Shown: positions 39,914-49,486 of the stretch, piece by piece
How the letters are laid out: every line of letters starts with the position of its first letter
Position numbering within the stretch: position 1 is the stretch's first letter
Assembly: GCA_031291415.1 (NCBI GenBank)
Contig: JARLJB010000049.1
Location: 1-64,000 of the forward strand
Direction of reading: 5' to 3'
DNA: 64,000 nt
Source: Telmatospirillum sp.
Lineage (GTDB): Bacteria > Pseudomonadota > Alphaproteobacteria > Rhodospirillales > Magnetospirillaceae
The notes under the pieces: model-generated
Seen by the model: the letters and a program-made list of their open reading frames with translations, nothing else
What the model was told of the DNA's origin: nothing
The model's database searches: none
Position numbers and translations under genes: made by a program

Positions 39914-41578
39914 TTAACCCCCGATCATTTCCGTATTGGCGGCGCCGGGCGGCACCATGGGAAAGACGTTCTCCCGGGCATCGACAGTGCAATGAATCAG
40001 TCCCGGTCCACGGCGGGTGAGGGCGTCGGTGAGCGCCGCCCGTGGTTTCGAGACTTCATCCAGATCGATCGCCCGCCAGCCGAAGCCGTTGGCGATCGTC
40101 ACGAAATCCGGACTCTTCCGGTAGTCGGCGGCGAAGATCCGTTGGCCATAGAACAACTCCTGCTGCTGGTGAACCAATCCCAACGACCGGTTGTTCATCA
40201 GGACCACTTTGACGTCGACGCCTTCTTCGGCGGCGGTCGCCATTTCCTGGATGTTCATCAGGAAGCTGCCATCGCCGGAAAAGCACACCACTTTGCGGTT
40301 GGGTTCGGCCAAGGCCGCGCCGATCGCCGTCGGCAGACCAAAGCCCATGGTTCCCAATCCTCCCGAGGTCAGCCATTGGCGCGGCCGGCGGAACGGATAG
40401 GCCTGCGCGACCCGCATCTGGTGCTGGCCGACATCGGTCACCACCACCGCGTCGTCGCCCAGGCAGTCCGCCACCGCCTGGATCAGGCCATAGGGACTGC
40501 GGGGATCGTCGAGATCGGGGCGGCGTAGCGGCAAGGCGTCTCTTAGACCCTCGACGCGCAGAAGCCACTTTCCCCGCCGCCGTGGCGCGACACGAGGAAA
40601 CAGACCATCGATCACCGCCCGGACGTCGCCCCGGATGCCGATATCGGCCGTGCGAATCTTATCCAGCTCGGAAGCATCGATGTCGATATGGATGATTTCC
40701 GCCTCCGGACAGAATTTTTCCGAATTGCCGATTGCCCGGTCATCGAATCGTGCGCCCACGACGATCAGCAGGTCGGCCTCGCGCAGGATGGTGTTGGTGT
40801 AACGGGCGCCATGCATGCCCAACATGCCGATCGACAGGGGGTGATCGAACGGCATGGCGCCAAGCGCCATCAGCGTCATCGTGGTCGGTATTCCCATTTG
40901 CTCGGCGAATCTCACCGCCAGATCGGCCGCGCCCGACGCGATGACTCCGCCGCCAAGACAGAGGATGGGACGGTCGGCCTGTTCGATCATTCGTGCCGCC
41001 TGGTCCAGCAAGGCCTCGTCCGGCGCCGGAGTTTTCTCCGGTGTCGCCGGATCCGGCAGTCGTTTCAGAGACACCGGTTGGCTTTGCACGTCTTTGGGAA
41101 TGTCGATCCAGACAGGGCCTGGCCGGCCGGACTGGGCAATGCGAAAGGCGTCGGTGACGATCTCCGGCAGGGTTGCCGCGTCGCGGACCAGATAATTGTG
41201 TTTGGTGACCGGCAGCGACAGTCCGTAGGTGTCGACTTCCTGGAAGGCGTCGGTTCCGATCATCGGCAAGGAAACTTGTCCGGTGATGCAGACCAGCGGA
41301 ATCGAATCAAGCTTGGCGTCGGCGATCGCAGTTACCAGGTTGGTCGCGCCCGGGCCGCTGGTGCCGATGCACACATGCGGCTTGCCGCTTACCCGCGCCA
41401 TGCCCTGGGCGATGAAACCGGCGCCCTGCTCGTGTCGAGCCAGGACATGGCGGATACGGTTGCTTCCGGCCAGGGCATCATAAAGCGGCAACGCCGCTCC
41501 GCCGGGAATCCCGGCGACCGTTTCGATCCCCTGGTTCTCAAGCAACCGGACCAGTAACTGGGCTCCGGACAGATCCAT
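39914..41578 (-). CDS. ilvB: Acetolactate synthase catalytic subunit
   Basis: 554 residues. ThDP enzyme for the first common step of Val/Leu/Ile synthesis. ThDP-activating Glu in [33 protein letters not shown], the FAD-binding middle domain, and the C-terminal ThDP motif [21 protein letters not shown] precedes the ATG. The gene is preceded by a valine-rich leader peptide and attenuator (41631-41775), so expression should follow charged tRNA-Val/Leu/Ile. Confidence 0.95.
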   Translation of the reverse strand: MDLSGAQLLVRLLENQGIETVAGIPGGAALPLYDALAGSNRIRHVLARHEQGAGFIAQGMARVSGKPHVCIGTSGPGATNLVTAIADAKLDSIPLVCITGQVSLPMIGTDAFQEVDTYGLSLPVTKHNYLVRDAATLPEIVTDAFRIAQSGRPGPVWIDIPKDVQSQPVSLKRLPDPATPEKTPAPDEALLDQAARMIEQADRPILCLGGGVIASGAADLAVRFAEQMGIPTTMTLMALGAMPFDHPLSIGMLGMHGARYTNTILREADLLIVVGARFDDRAIGNSEKFCPEAEIIHIDIDASELDKIRTADIGIRGDVRAVIDGLFPRVAPRRRGKWLLRVEGLRDALPLRRPDLDDPRSPYGLIQAVADCLGDDAVVVTDVGQHQMRVAQAYPFRRPRQWLTSGGLGTMGFGLPTAIGAALAEPNRKVVCFSGDGSFLMNIQEMATAAEEGVDVKVVLMNNRSLGLVHQQQELFYGQRIFAADYRKSPDFVTIANGFGWRAIDLDEVSKPRAALTDALTRRGPGLIHCTVDARENVFPMVPPGAANTEMIGG

Positions 41579-41630
41579 ACCGAACTCTCCTCTTCGAAGG
41601 GCCGGCGGTCACTGACGGGGATTTGAAAAT

Positions 41631-41659
41631 AAAAAACCCCGCCGGCGGCGCCGACGGGG
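41631..41659 (-). terminator. Attenuator terminator of ilvBN
   Basis: On the minus strand CCCCGTCGGCG pairs with CGCCGGCGGGG-type sequence (41637-41659), followed by TTTTTTATTTT. It lies between the leader peptide stop and ilvB. GC stem plus U-run is a textbook intrinsic terminator. Confidence 0.88.
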
Positions 41660-41685
41660 TGAACTTTGCGTTTCCTAAAACCCCG

Positions 41686-41775
41686 CTACGGCGCGACGAT
41701 TACCACGCTAAGTACTACGACGACCGCTACGAGAGCGGTTGACGTCTTACCAAAGGGGATCGCGAGAGCGGTCAT
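41686..41775 (-). CDS. ilvL: ilv operon leader peptide
   Basis: A 29-codon ORF, MTALAIPFGKTS at the start and ALVAVVVVLSVVIVAP at the end. Nine Val, one Ile and one Leu fall within its last 15 codons. It ends 27 bases before the attenuator stem and 108 bases before ilvB. Ribosome stalling at the valine codons when charged tRNA is short would prevent terminator folding. This is the same logic as the E. coli ilvBN leader. No strong Shine-Dalgarno is seen. Confidence 0.9.
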   Translation of the reverse strand: MTALAIPFGKTSTALVAVVVVLSVVIVAP

Positions 41776-41808
41776 CAAAGAAAACCAACCAAGAATTGAC
41801 GATCTGTC

Positions 41809-41832
41809 ATCGGACCACAACGGACGTCCGAT
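41809..41832. promoter_or_regulatory. Inverted repeat upstream of ilvL
   Basis: ATCGGAC (41809-41815) and GTCCGAT (41826-41832), 7-bp arms 10 apart, 34 bases upstream of the leader start. Either an operator at the promoter or part of the 5' leader fold. Confidence 0.3.
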
Positions 41833-41857
41833 TTCAAGAACGAAACGAAAATGTGTC

Positions 41858-41887
41858 CTGGGCAATCGGTAGGACCCGATTGCCCAG
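41858..41887. terminator. 12-bp hairpin between the divergent ilv and trp leaders
   Basis: CTGGGCAATCGG-TAGGAC-CCGATTGCCCAG, perfect stem. Weak T-runs follow on both strands. It separates the two divergent promoter zones and may insulate them; owner transcript unknown. Confidence 0.45.
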
Positions 41888-42053
41888 CATTACTAATTTT
41901 CCCTCAAGCGCCGGGCGGGCGCATCCGCGCCCTTAGGCTTTCGCGCGAATGGGGTCGCGCGGGCGCTCATTCGCGCCAACGCGTCACATTCGGTCGATGA
42001 ACAAACAATCATCGCGCGTTCATCGGGGGGCAGGGAAATGTGTCGAGACAAGG

Positions 42054-42082
42054 TTGCGCCGGCGCTATTCTGCTGCTACATT
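42054..42082 (+). promoter_or_regulatory. Promoter of trpL-trpE(G)
   Basis: TTGCGC (42054-42059), 17-base spacer, TACATT (42077-42082). The start point would be at about 42089, the A of the trpL ATG, making the leader peptide mRNA leaderless as reported for Sinorhizobium meliloti trpL. Confidence 0.6.
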
Positions 42083-42088
42083 CCGCCG

Positions 42089-42133
42089 ATGATTACGACG
42101 TCAACCTCTTCGCGTTGGTGGCGGTCCGTTTAG
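42089..42133 (+). CDS. trpL: trp leader peptide
   Basis: A 14-codon ORF, MITTSTSSRWWRSV, with tandem Trp codons. No Shine-Dalgarno; the promoter places the transcript start at the ATG. Downstream segments give the standard attenuation set. GGTCCG pairs with CGGACGGCC (1:2), GACGGCC pairs with GGCCGTC (2:3 antiterminator), and GCCGTCTCG pairs with CGAGGCGGC (3:4 terminator). Confidence 0.92.
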   Translation: MITTSTSSRWWRSV

Positions 42134-42164
42134 AAGCGGACGGCCAGTCGTGTTTTTTTGTCAG

Positions 42165-42198
42165 GCCGTCTCGGGTTCGAGGCGGCTTTTCGTTTTTT
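42165..42198 (+). terminator. Attenuator terminator of trpE(G)
   Basis: GCCGTCTCG-GGTT-CGAGGCGGC with one G-U, followed by TTTTCGTTTTTT. Overlaps the antiterminator arm GGCCGTC. Lies 31 bases after the trpL stop. Confidence 0.92.
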
Positions 42199-42247
42199 GA
42201 AGTGAGCGCACGCGACCCGGGACCGCCGAAGTCCAGGAGCGGGTTTC

Positions 42248-44410
42248 ATGCCTCACCATACCTATCAGACTGAGGGCGGAGTTACCGTCGACCGCGTGGT
42301 CGAGCAAATCGCCTATCCCGCCGACGTGCAGGCGCTTGCCGGTCGGCTCGATCGGCGGCGCGGTGTGTTGCTGTCCTCCAGCTTCGAGTTTCCCGGCCGC
42401 TATACGCGTTGGGATATCGGTTTCATCGATCCGCCATTGGTGATCACGGCGCGCGGGCATCGTTTTGCCGTCGAGGCCTTGAACGCCCGGGGCCAGGTGT
42501 TGCTGCCGGTCATCTCCGCCTGGCTGCGGGATCTTGACGCGGTGACCATGCTGGCGGACAGCGGGACAAGCGTTGAGGGTGAGGTCAAGCCCTCGGCGGA
42601 TCGGTTCGCCGAGGAGCTTCGCAGCCGTCAACCGAGCGTCTTTTCCGTTCTGCGGGCGATGACGGCACTGTTTGGCTCCGACGACGACCACCATCTCGGC
42701 CTCTACGGCGCCTTTGGTTACGATCTCGTGTTTCAGTTCGAACCAATGGACTTGCGTCTGAAGCGGGCTGACGATCAGCGCGATCTGGTTCTCTATCTGC
42801 CGGACGAGGTTCTGGTTGTCGATCACATGCGCCAGACGGCCACCATCCGGCGCTACGATTTCACTGCCGCCGGGCGGTCGACGAGCGGTTTGCCCCGGCA
42901 TACGGCGCCGTCGCCTTACCAGAACGAGCCACCCGACACCCTGCCGCCCGAGAGCGATCATGCACCGGGAGAGTATGCGGCGATGGTGGAACGCGCTCGC
43001 GCAGCCTTCGCCCGTGGCGACTTGTTCGAGGCCGTTTTGGGGCAGCTTTTGTCAGAGCCCTGCCGCGAAGCGCCGAGCGAGATTTTCCGCTGCCTGAAAC
43101 AAACCAACCCGGCGCCTTACGGCACCTTGATGAATCTGGGAGAGGGGGAGTTTCTGGTTGGCGCATCGCCCGAAATGTTCGTTCGCGTCGAAGGCAAGAG
43201 AATCGAAACCTGTCCGATCAGCGGCACCATCCGGCGGGGCGTCGACGCGCTTGAGGACGCGTTGCGCATCCGTGAGCTCCTCAACTCGACGAAGGATGAG
43301 GCGGAGCTGACCATGTGCACGGACGTCGATCGCAACGACAAATCGCGCGTTTGCGAGGCTGGCAGCGTGCGCGTCATCGGCCGCCGGCAGATCGAGCTTT
43401 ATTCCAGATTGATTCATACGGTCGACCACGTCGAAGGAATCCTGCGTCCGGAATTCGATGCTCTCGATGGCTTTCTCAGCCATGCCTGGGCCGTCACGGT
43501 GACTGGTGCCCCCAAACGGTGGGCGATCCGTTTCGTCGAGCAGCAGGAGAAAAGCGCGCGCCGCTGGTACGGTGGAGCGATCGGCGCCATTACCTTCGAT
43601 GGCGACATGAACACCGGCCTGACATTGCGAACGGTCCGCATGAAGGATGGGATTGCCGAGGTACGGGTTGGCGCCACCTTGCTCCACGACAGCAATCCGG
43701 CAGAGGAAGAGGCTGAGACACGATTGAAAGCATCGGCCATGCTGGCCGTATTGCGTAAATCCGTCGTCCCGGCGCTGCCGGCAGAGCACCGTCCATCCGG
43801 CGAGGGGGCGGGGCGTCGTGTGCTGCTGATCGATCATGAGGACAGTTTCGTGCATACGCTGGCCGGGTATTTCCGGGCAGCCGGCGCCGATGTGGTGACC
43901 ATGCGTCCCGATCTCGCCCGTGCCGAGCTGCGGGCCGGGCGGGCGCCCGATCTTGTCGTGTTGTCCCCCGGTCCCGGTCGCCCGGAGGATTTCGCGATGA
44001 ACGAAACGCTTTCGCTATTGCTTGAGCATCATCTGCCAGTATTCGGTGTTTGTCTGGGTTTGCAGGGGATTGTCGAGTATTTCGGCGGCACGCTCGACGT
44101 GCTTGATCTGCCCATGCATGGCAAACCGTCGGATATCCTGGTATCGGGCGGGCGACTTTTCTCCGGTCTGCCGCATCAGTTCGTGGTCGGCCGATATCAT
44201 TCGCTGCATGCCCATCGGGTGACGATGCCGCGTGAGCTGATGGTGACTGCTGAAACGGCCGACGGTGTCGTCATGGCGATCGAACATCGCACACTGCCGA
44301 TCGCCGCTGTGCAGTTTCATCCGGAATCGGTGATGACCACAGCCGATCTTGGCCATCGGCTGATCGGCCGCGCTCTGGCGGTGCTGGTTGGGGAACACAC
44401 CCTGGTGTGA
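42248..44410 (+). CDS. trpE(G): Anthranilate synthase, fused TrpE-TrpG
   Basis: 720 residues, a single-chain enzyme turning chorismate and glutamine into anthranilate. Residues 1-510 are the TrpE part (PISGTIRRGVDALEDALRIR, then ELTMCTDVDRNDKSRVCE and HAWAVTVTGAPKRWAIRFVE). A short linker follows, then the glutaminase domain from VLLIDHEDSFVHTLAGYF at about 525. Its nucleophile Cys is in FGVCLGLQGIVEYFGG and its His-Glu in VQFHPESVM. AGGAG stands nine bases before the ATG. The fusion is characteristic of rhizobia, Azospirillum and relatives. Expression is governed by the trpL attenuator. Confidence 0.97.
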   Translation: MPHHTYQTEGGVTVDRVVEQIAYPADVQALAGRLDRRRGVLLSSSFEFPGRYTRWDIGFIDPPLVITARGHRFAVEALNARGQVLLPVISAWLRDLDAVTMLADSGTSVEGEVKPSADRFAEELRSRQPSVFSVLRAMTALFGSDDDHHLGLYGAFGYDLVFQFEPMDLRLKRADDQRDLVLYLPDEVLVVDHMRQTATIRRYDFTAAGRSTSGLPRHTAPSPYQNEPPDTLPPESDHAPGEYAAMVERARAAFARGDLFEAVLGQLLSEPCREAPSEIFRCLKQTNPAPYGTLMNLGEGEFLVGASPEMFVRVEGKRIETCPISGTIRRGVDALEDALRIRELLNSTKDEAELTMCTDVDRNDKSRVCEAGSVRVIGRRQIELYSRLIHTVDHVEGILRPEFDALDGFLSHAWAVTVTGAPKRWAIRFVEQQEKSARRWYGGAIGAITFDGDMNTGLTLRTVRMKDGIAEVRVGATLLHDSNPAEEEAETRLKASAMLAVLRKSVVPALPAEHRPSGEGAGRRVLLIDHEDSFVHTLAGYFRAAGADVVTMRPDLARAELRAGRAPDLVVLSPGPGRPEDFAMNETLSLLLEHHLPVFGVCLGLQGIVEYFGGTLDVLDLPMHGKPSDILVSGGRLFSGLPHQFVVGRYHSLHAHRVTMPRELMVTAETADGVVMAIEHRTLPIAAVQFHPESVMTTADLGHRLIGRALAVLVGEHTLV

Positions 44411-44418
44411 GAAGTCTG

Positions 44419-44457
44419 CCGCATGTCTCGATGCGTCGGGGTGATCGAGACATGCGG
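44419..44457 (+). terminator. Hairpin after trpE(G)
   Basis: CCGCATGTCTCGAT and ATCGAGACATGCGG form a perfect 14-bp stem with an 11-base loop, eight bases after the stop. Only ATTTC follows, so termination efficiency is uncertain. Confidence 0.65.
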
Positions 44458-44662
44458 ATTTCGGACCCGGGGGCCATCCGTCCGGGCAATCCGGTTTCTG
44501 CCGCCAAGCCTTCGATACAAGGACTGGTAGGTATTTATATATCTATAGTCCCTAAACGAGGGCATCCACCGAGCTGAATTGGGTCCACGGTCTGAGTAGA
44601 AGTAACTCATACCGCAGTTAATATTTCATCACGTTCTCACGTGTGAAAGGTTTAACAAGAAA

Positions 44663-46870
44663 ATGACAGTTTTATCATTCTCTGGGATCCGCTCTCTTCA
44701 ATTGAAGATCGCTCTTATTTCCGGATTGTTATTGGTCGGAGCCATTACGGTCCTCATCGGCTATGGTGTTTTTTCCGCATGGAACACTCAGGCCTTCGTC
44801 AGCGCTGAAACCACCCGGTCCGCCGACGATATGACCAAAAAATCGCTGCTGAACAAAGCCGACGCCGAGGCTCGCGCCATCAAGGCGGAGCTCGATCTCG
44901 GTTTCGATGCGGCGCGGACCATGGCTCATGCCTTTACGGTGCTGGCCGACGACAAAAACGGCGGCATTCCCGCTGGCGACCGTCGCCCCCAGTTCAACGC
45001 CGTGCTGCGCAACGTCTTGGAACGCAATCCCGGCTTCAACGGCACCTATTCAGCCTGGGAGCCGGATGGTCTGGACGGCAACGACACCGCGTTCAAGAAC
45101 CGTCACGAGGTGGGGGCAGATGGCACCGGCCGCTTCCTTCCCTACTGGACACGAGACGCCAATGGCCTGATTGCCATCCAGCCGCTGGTCGAATACGACA
45201 GTGCGGACCGGCATCCCAATGGATTGGTCAAGGGGGCTTGGTACATCAATCCCCACAATAGCGGAAAGGAAAACATCCTCGGTCCGCTGCCTTACATCGT
45301 CCAGGGTAAGTCGGTGTTCCTGGCCACCATGTCCGTGCCCGTCATCATCGACGGAAAGTTTCATGGGCTGGTCGGCGCGGACTACAATTTGAACTTTGTG
45401 CAGAAGCTGGCCGAGCGGGTCAATGCCGAGATTCTCGACGGAAAGAACAAAGACAAAGGCAAAGTGGCCATCATCAGCGACACCGGATTGATCGTCGCCG
45501 ACAGCGCGGATTCGAGCGTCATCGGCAAGCCCGCGGTCACCGCCGATCCGCGCTGGAGCGAGAGCCTTGCCATCGTCCAGTCCGGCAAGTCCGTGGTCCA
45601 GGATGATCCCAAATCAGACTTCATCGACACCTATGCACCGATCAATATCGGCTTGACCACCACGCCGTGGGCGGTGGTGCTTTCGGTGCCGCGGGACGTG
45701 GTTCTGGCGCCGACTCATGAACTCGGGGCTTCGCTGAGTGCCCGGGGGACGTCGAACATCCTGTGGCAAATCGGTGTCGGCCTGGCCATTGCCGTGCTGG
45801 CGATCGTCGTTACAGCGAAAGCCGCAAAAGGCATTGCCACGCCGATTCGCCAATGCGCGGATTTTGCCAACGGGATCGCGAACGAGGACTTCAACCAGTC
45901 CCTTGAGATGGAACTGGCCGACGAAGTCGGTGTCCTGGCTGGCGCCTTGCGTAAGATGCAGGCCGATTTGAAGCGCAACATCGCACAGCGCGCCGAAGAT
46001 CAGGCCAAGGCAGAAGCGGAGCGGCGGCGCACGATGCAAGATTTGGCGGATCGCTTTGAATCCTCGGTCGGCGGCGTGGTGACGAATGTCACTTCGGCGG
46101 CAACACAAATGCAATCGACCGCACAATCCATGTCGGCCAACGCCGAGCAGACAAGCCAACAGGCGAACACTGTCGCCGCCGCTGCCGAAGAGACCACAGC
46201 CAGCGTGCAGACGGTGGCCAGCGCCGCGGAGGAATTGTCCTCGTCCATTCGCGAGATCGCCCGTCAGGTCGAACAGTCCAGCCATACGTCGCAGACTGCT
46301 TCCGAAGAAGCCAGCCGCACCAACCAAACGGTCCAGGGTTTGGCGGCGAGTTCTGCCAAAATCGGCGAGGTGGTTAAACTGATCAGTGACATCGCCAGCC
46401 AGACCAATCTGTTGGCCTTGAATGCCACTATCGAGGCGGCGCGCGCCGGAAATGCCGGTAAGGGCTTCGCCGTAGTGGCGGGCGAGGTCAAGAATTTGGC
46501 CAATCAGACCGCCAAGGCGACCGAAGAGATCGGCGTCCAGATCGGCGCCGTGCAGACAGCCACCGAGGATGTTGTGACGGCGATCGCCGGCATCGTCGGG
46601 CGGATCGACGAGATCAATCAGATCGCCTCGGCGATCGCGGCGGCGGTCGAGGAACAATCGGCGGCCACGGCGGAGATTGCCAGAAACGTCCAGCAGGCAG
46701 CGGCCGGAACCCAGGAAGTCTCGGTCAATATCGGCGGCGTTACTCAGGCATCGTCGGAAACCGGACAGGCGGCCGGGCAGGTTTTGTCTTCGGCCCGATC
46801 CCTGTCAACGGAGGCGACGGAACTCCGTGATGTCGTCACCAGGTTCCTGCAAAGCGTGCGCGCCGCATGA
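44663..46870 (+). CDS. Methyl-accepting chemotaxis protein with dCache sensor
   Basis: 735 residues. Membrane helix 1 covers about 14-36, a periplasmic dCache domain about 50-355 ([14 protein letters not shown], then [20 protein letters not shown] and [12 protein letters not shown]) and helix 2 about 366-388. HAMP and the signalling domain follow, with tip [20 protein letters not shown]. The amino-acid-binding dCache motif is not clearly complete (KGAWY where RxWY is expected), so the ligand is open. Confidence 0.93.
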   Translation: MTVLSFSGIRSLQLKIALISGLLLVGAITVLIGYGVFSAWNTQAFVSAETTRSADDMTKKSLLNKADAEARAIKAELDLGFDAARTMAHAFTVLADDKNGGIPAGDRRPQFNAVLRNVLERNPGFNGTYSAWEPDGLDGNDTAFKNRHEVGADGTGRFLPYWTRDANGLIAIQPLVEYDSADRHPNGLVKGAWYINPHNSGKENILGPLPYIVQGKSVFLATMSVPVIIDGKFHGLVGADYNLNFVQKLAERVNAEILDGKNKDKGKVAIISDTGLIVADSADSSVIGKPAVTADPRWSESLAIVQSGKSVVQDDPKSDFIDTYAPINIGLTTTPWAVVLSVPRDVVLAPTHELGASLSARGTSNILWQIGVGLAIAVLAIVVTAKAAKGIATPIRQCADFANGIANEDFNQSLEMELADEVGVLAGALRKMQADLKRNIAQRAEDQAKAEAERRRTMQDLADRFESSVGGVVTNVTSAATQMQSTAQSMSANAEQTSQQANTVAAAAEETTASVQTVASAAEELSSSIREIARQVEQSSHTSQTASEEASRTNQTVQGLAASSAKIGEVVKLISDIASQTNLLALNATIEAARAGNAGKGFAVVAGEVKNLANQTAKATEEIGVQIGAVQTATEDVVTAIAGIVGRIDEINQIASAIAAAVEEQSAATAEIARNVQQAAAGTQEVSVNIGGVTQASSETGQAAGQVLSSARSLSTEATELRDVVTRFLQSVRAA

Positions 46871-46947
46871 TCGAAGGGTAGCAGTTCGAATGGTGGTGAA
46901 GATCGGACGAATGGTGGGCGCACCATCTGTCCGATCTTCATCGCGTT

Positions 46948-48654
46948 CTACTTTATTGAGAGAGGCGGCAGGTGAGATTTCAGTTCCGCTGCGATGTGTT
47001 TGAACACACCAGGCCAATCTCCATGCGAAGTTTGGCGGAACAAACGCATTCCTGGATACCACGGACTGTCGTCACGCTCCAACAACCATACCCAATGGGG
47101 AAACGCCGCAAGAGGTAACCATACTGGTTGGCCCAACGCACCAGCTAGATGAACAACTGACGTGCAGGACGAGATAACCAGATCGATATTCTTGATCACG
47201 GCAGCGGTATCCGCGAAGTCACCGTCATCGTAGTCTTGGCCCAATCGCTCGACGTGCATTCCGCTCGGCAGAGATTCAAGTTGATCGAGTCCGTGATTTT
47301 TCTGCAAACAGATCAATCGAACGCCAGGAATGCTTGCCAATGGGGCAAAACATGTGAGGGGGATGGAGCGGTTGTGGTTACCCCCGTAGGTGGGATTGCC
47401 ATGCCAGACGATACCGACGCGGAAGCCCGACTGTGGAAGTCTGTCTCGCCAGAAAGCGACGCGCTCCGGTCCTGCTGTCAGGTAGGGAATCGTTGCAGGA
47501 ATGGTCTCCACGCGAGTACCAAAAACCTTCGGCAGGCTCAACAAAGGACAATGCAGGTCAAACGGCGGCAACGGATCGCCCTTTGCGACAATATGATCGA
47601 TACCAGAGCCTTTAAGCAGGCCCTTCAAAGACCGCGGAACTTCAAGCACCACTTGGCCACCAAGCGCGGCGACCAGGGGCACATAACGGCAGAATTGGAT
47701 TGCATCCCCTAAACCCTGTTCGGCATGCAGCAGAATACGCTTCCCCTTAAGGCATTCTCCCTGCCATAGGGGCTGTCGAAAATCACGCCTGGGCGACAGA
47801 AAGTCCTTTACTCGCCATCTCCACTCGTATTCATGCCAGCCCTCCTCATACCGTCCGATCAACAGAAGCAGAAGCCCCAGGTTGTAATGTGCTTCGGCAT
47901 AGTCCGGATTATAAACCAGCGCCATCTGATAAGACGCGACAGCCTCTCTCAGTTTATTAGAATCCTTCAGTTCGATACCAATGTCCTTGAGGGCGATACC
48001 AAGGTTGTAATGGGCTTCGGCAAATTCCGGTTTATAAACCAGCGCCTGCCGGTAAGACGCCACAGCGTCCTTCAGGTCACCTTTATCTTTTAGAGCATTG
48101 GCAAGATTATTGTGAGCTTCAGCCAAATCCGGCTTGCAGGCCAGCGCTTGCCTGTAGGACGCCACAGCGTCATCCAACTTGCCTTGAGCCTTCAGAACCA
48201 AGGCAAGGTTATTGTGTGCCGCGACCAAATCCGGCTTCTGATCCACTGCTCGTCTGTAGGATGCCGCCGCTTCGTCCAATTTACCTTGATCTTTTAGAGC
48301 ATTACCAAGGTTGTAATGTGCCTCTGGATAATTTTCCTTACAGGCGATTGCGCGTCGGTAGGACGACACCGCCTCGTCCAACTTGCCCATATCCCTCAGG
48401 ACATTGCCGAGGTTGCAGTGAAAGGTTGGAACTTGGTCATTCAACGCGATGGCTTTATTGATTAAATCTACCGCGATATCGTGGCGTCCGACCTGATTGG
48501 CCAAAACACCAAGCAAGTGCAGAGCATCGGCAAAGAACGGGTCGATCAACAGGATTCTTCGATAAAGATTTTCCGCTTCTGTAAGGCGTCCAGCTTGATG
48601 ATGTCGAACAGCTTCGTAGAATAGCTCTTTTAGATCTGGCATCGTATTCGGCAT
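46948..48654 (-). CDS. TPR-repeat protein with glycosyltransferase-9-like C-terminal domain
   Basis: 568 residues from ATG 48654 (AGG seven bases upstream); GTG 48678 and ATG 48642 are alternatives. Residues 1-265 contain about seven tandem 34-residue TPRs (AEAHYNLGNALKDQGKLDEA type). One copy is expanded by an insertion (IGIELKDSNK). The C-terminal part has HAEQGLGDAIQFCRYVPL, GIVWHGNPTYGGNHNRSIPL and SSCTSVVHLAGALGQPVWL, the sugar-nucleotide-binding pattern of the ADP-heptose/GT9-like fold. Such proteins are common beside flagellar or surface glycan genes. Converges with the chemoreceptor. Confidence 0.85.
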   Translation of the reverse strand: MPNTMPDLKELFYEAVRHHQAGRLTEAENLYRRILLIDPFFADALHLLGVLANQVGRHDIAVDLINKAIALNDQVPTFHCNLGNVLRDMGKLDEAVSSYRRAIACKENYPEAHYNLGNALKDQGKLDEAAASYRRAVDQKPDLVAAHNNLALVLKAQGKLDDAVASYRQALACKPDLAEAHNNLANALKDKGDLKDAVASYRQALVYKPEFAEAHYNLGIALKDIGIELKDSNKLREAVASYQMALVYNPDYAEAHYNLGLLLLLIGRYEEGWHEYEWRWRVKDFLSPRRDFRQPLWQGECLKGKRILLHAEQGLGDAIQFCRYVPLVAALGGQVVLEVPRSLKGLLKGSGIDHIVAKGDPLPPFDLHCPLLSLPKVFGTRVETIPATIPYLTAGPERVAFWRDRLPQSGFRVGIVWHGNPTYGGNHNRSIPLTCFAPLASIPGVRLICLQKNHGLDQLESLPSGMHVERLGQDYDDGDFADTAAVIKNIDLVISSCTSVVHLAGALGQPVWLPLAAFPHWVWLLERDDSPWYPGMRLFRQTSHGDWPGVFKHIAAELKSHLPPLSIK

Positions 48655-48872
48655 CGTGGACCTGTTCAGTTTTCTCACCAGAGTTTCTTTTGGATCTACA
48701 TCAAGAAACTGTTTACAATCTTACATTTTTCGCAGTTTTTGTCGAGAATGAAACCAGAACCAGCGCCCTCGCGCGGCGTCGCCGCCGCTTTGCCGGGCGG
48801 CGGGCTTTGCCCGAGGCGTCGAAAATGCCTCTCGCGAGATGTGACGGCGTTCCGCAGAAACAAATGAATCAC

Positions 48873-48940
48873 GTCGTCATTCCCGCGAAAGCGGGACTCC
48901 AACCGGCAGTATGGATCCCCGCTTTCGCGAGGATGACGAC
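48873..48940. repeat. Dispersed palindromic repeat (GTCATTCCCGCG type)
   Basis: GTCGTCATTCCCGCGAAAGC at the left is answered by its reverse complement with two mismatches at 48919-48940; 24 bases lie between. The ATTCCCGCGxAAGCGGGAAT core recurs at 61456 and is a common intergenic repeat in proteobacteria. The 342-base gap 48679-49020 holds no other supported feature. Confidence 0.75.
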
Positions 48941-49020
48941 GGAGATGCGGTTACTATTGCGCGGCTTCTAAGGGGACGCGGAGTTTTTGCCCGGACTTTT
49001 GCGCCAATTACCAAGTGGCA

Positions 49021-49242
49021 TCAGAAGCCATTGAAATCGCCGAATATATCCTTGGCTGGGGCCGCCTTGACGGCGCCGTTGTAACGGCGACATCGCACGT
49101 TGCCGCTTAGATCGATTTCATAGGAATATTCTGTGTGGGGGCGCAACTGGGCAAACATCGACAGCGCCATGTCTCTTTGGGGCTGGGTCAATTCTTCGAA
49201 TGATTTTATCGAGTTGCTTGTTTGCGAGGCTGTGCCGGCCAT
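49021..49242 (-). CDS. Small protein of unknown function
   Basis: 73 residues from MAGTASQTSNSIKSF, with AAGGA about 11 bases upstream; the frame extends further to 49353 without a ribosome site. The middle LTQPQRDMALSMFAQLRPHTEY is amphipathic and the end is basic then Gly/Phe-rich. Not recognised. No same-strand partner within 200 bases. Confidence 0.5.
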   Translation of the reverse strand: MAGTASQTSNSIKSFEELTQPQRDMALSMFAQLRPHTEYSYEIDLSGNVRCRRYNGAVKAAPAKDIFGDFNGF

Positions 49243-49486
49243 AAGTTTTGATCCTTTCCACGGGATATGGCAGGACGGCAACGCCGACCTCGTCAGGTCC
49301 CACGTCGACGGAGATCTGAAAATGTGGCCGCTCTTAAACCATATCAACTTCATTTTAATATATATAAAAATGGTGGAAATATCAAAATATAAAAATAATA
49401 ATCGTGTTTATTGAATGGATAAAAACACTATTTTAAAATATACGTGTGAAATATTATTTTTAATGTGCGGTTTCTGTCAGAAAATT
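49243..49486. other. A+T-rich intergenic stretch
   Basis: About 49335-49465 is strikingly A+T-rich for this genome (runs such as AAATATAAAAATAATAAT). It separates the small protein from tonB. No gene or terminator with a clear stem was found. Confidence 0.5.

Noticed and set aside
47830-48460. Near-regular direct repeats of about 102 bases, considered as a CRISPR-like or tandem-repeat array
   Set aside because: They are in-frame 34-residue TPR units of the minus-strand protein, diverged at the DNA level.
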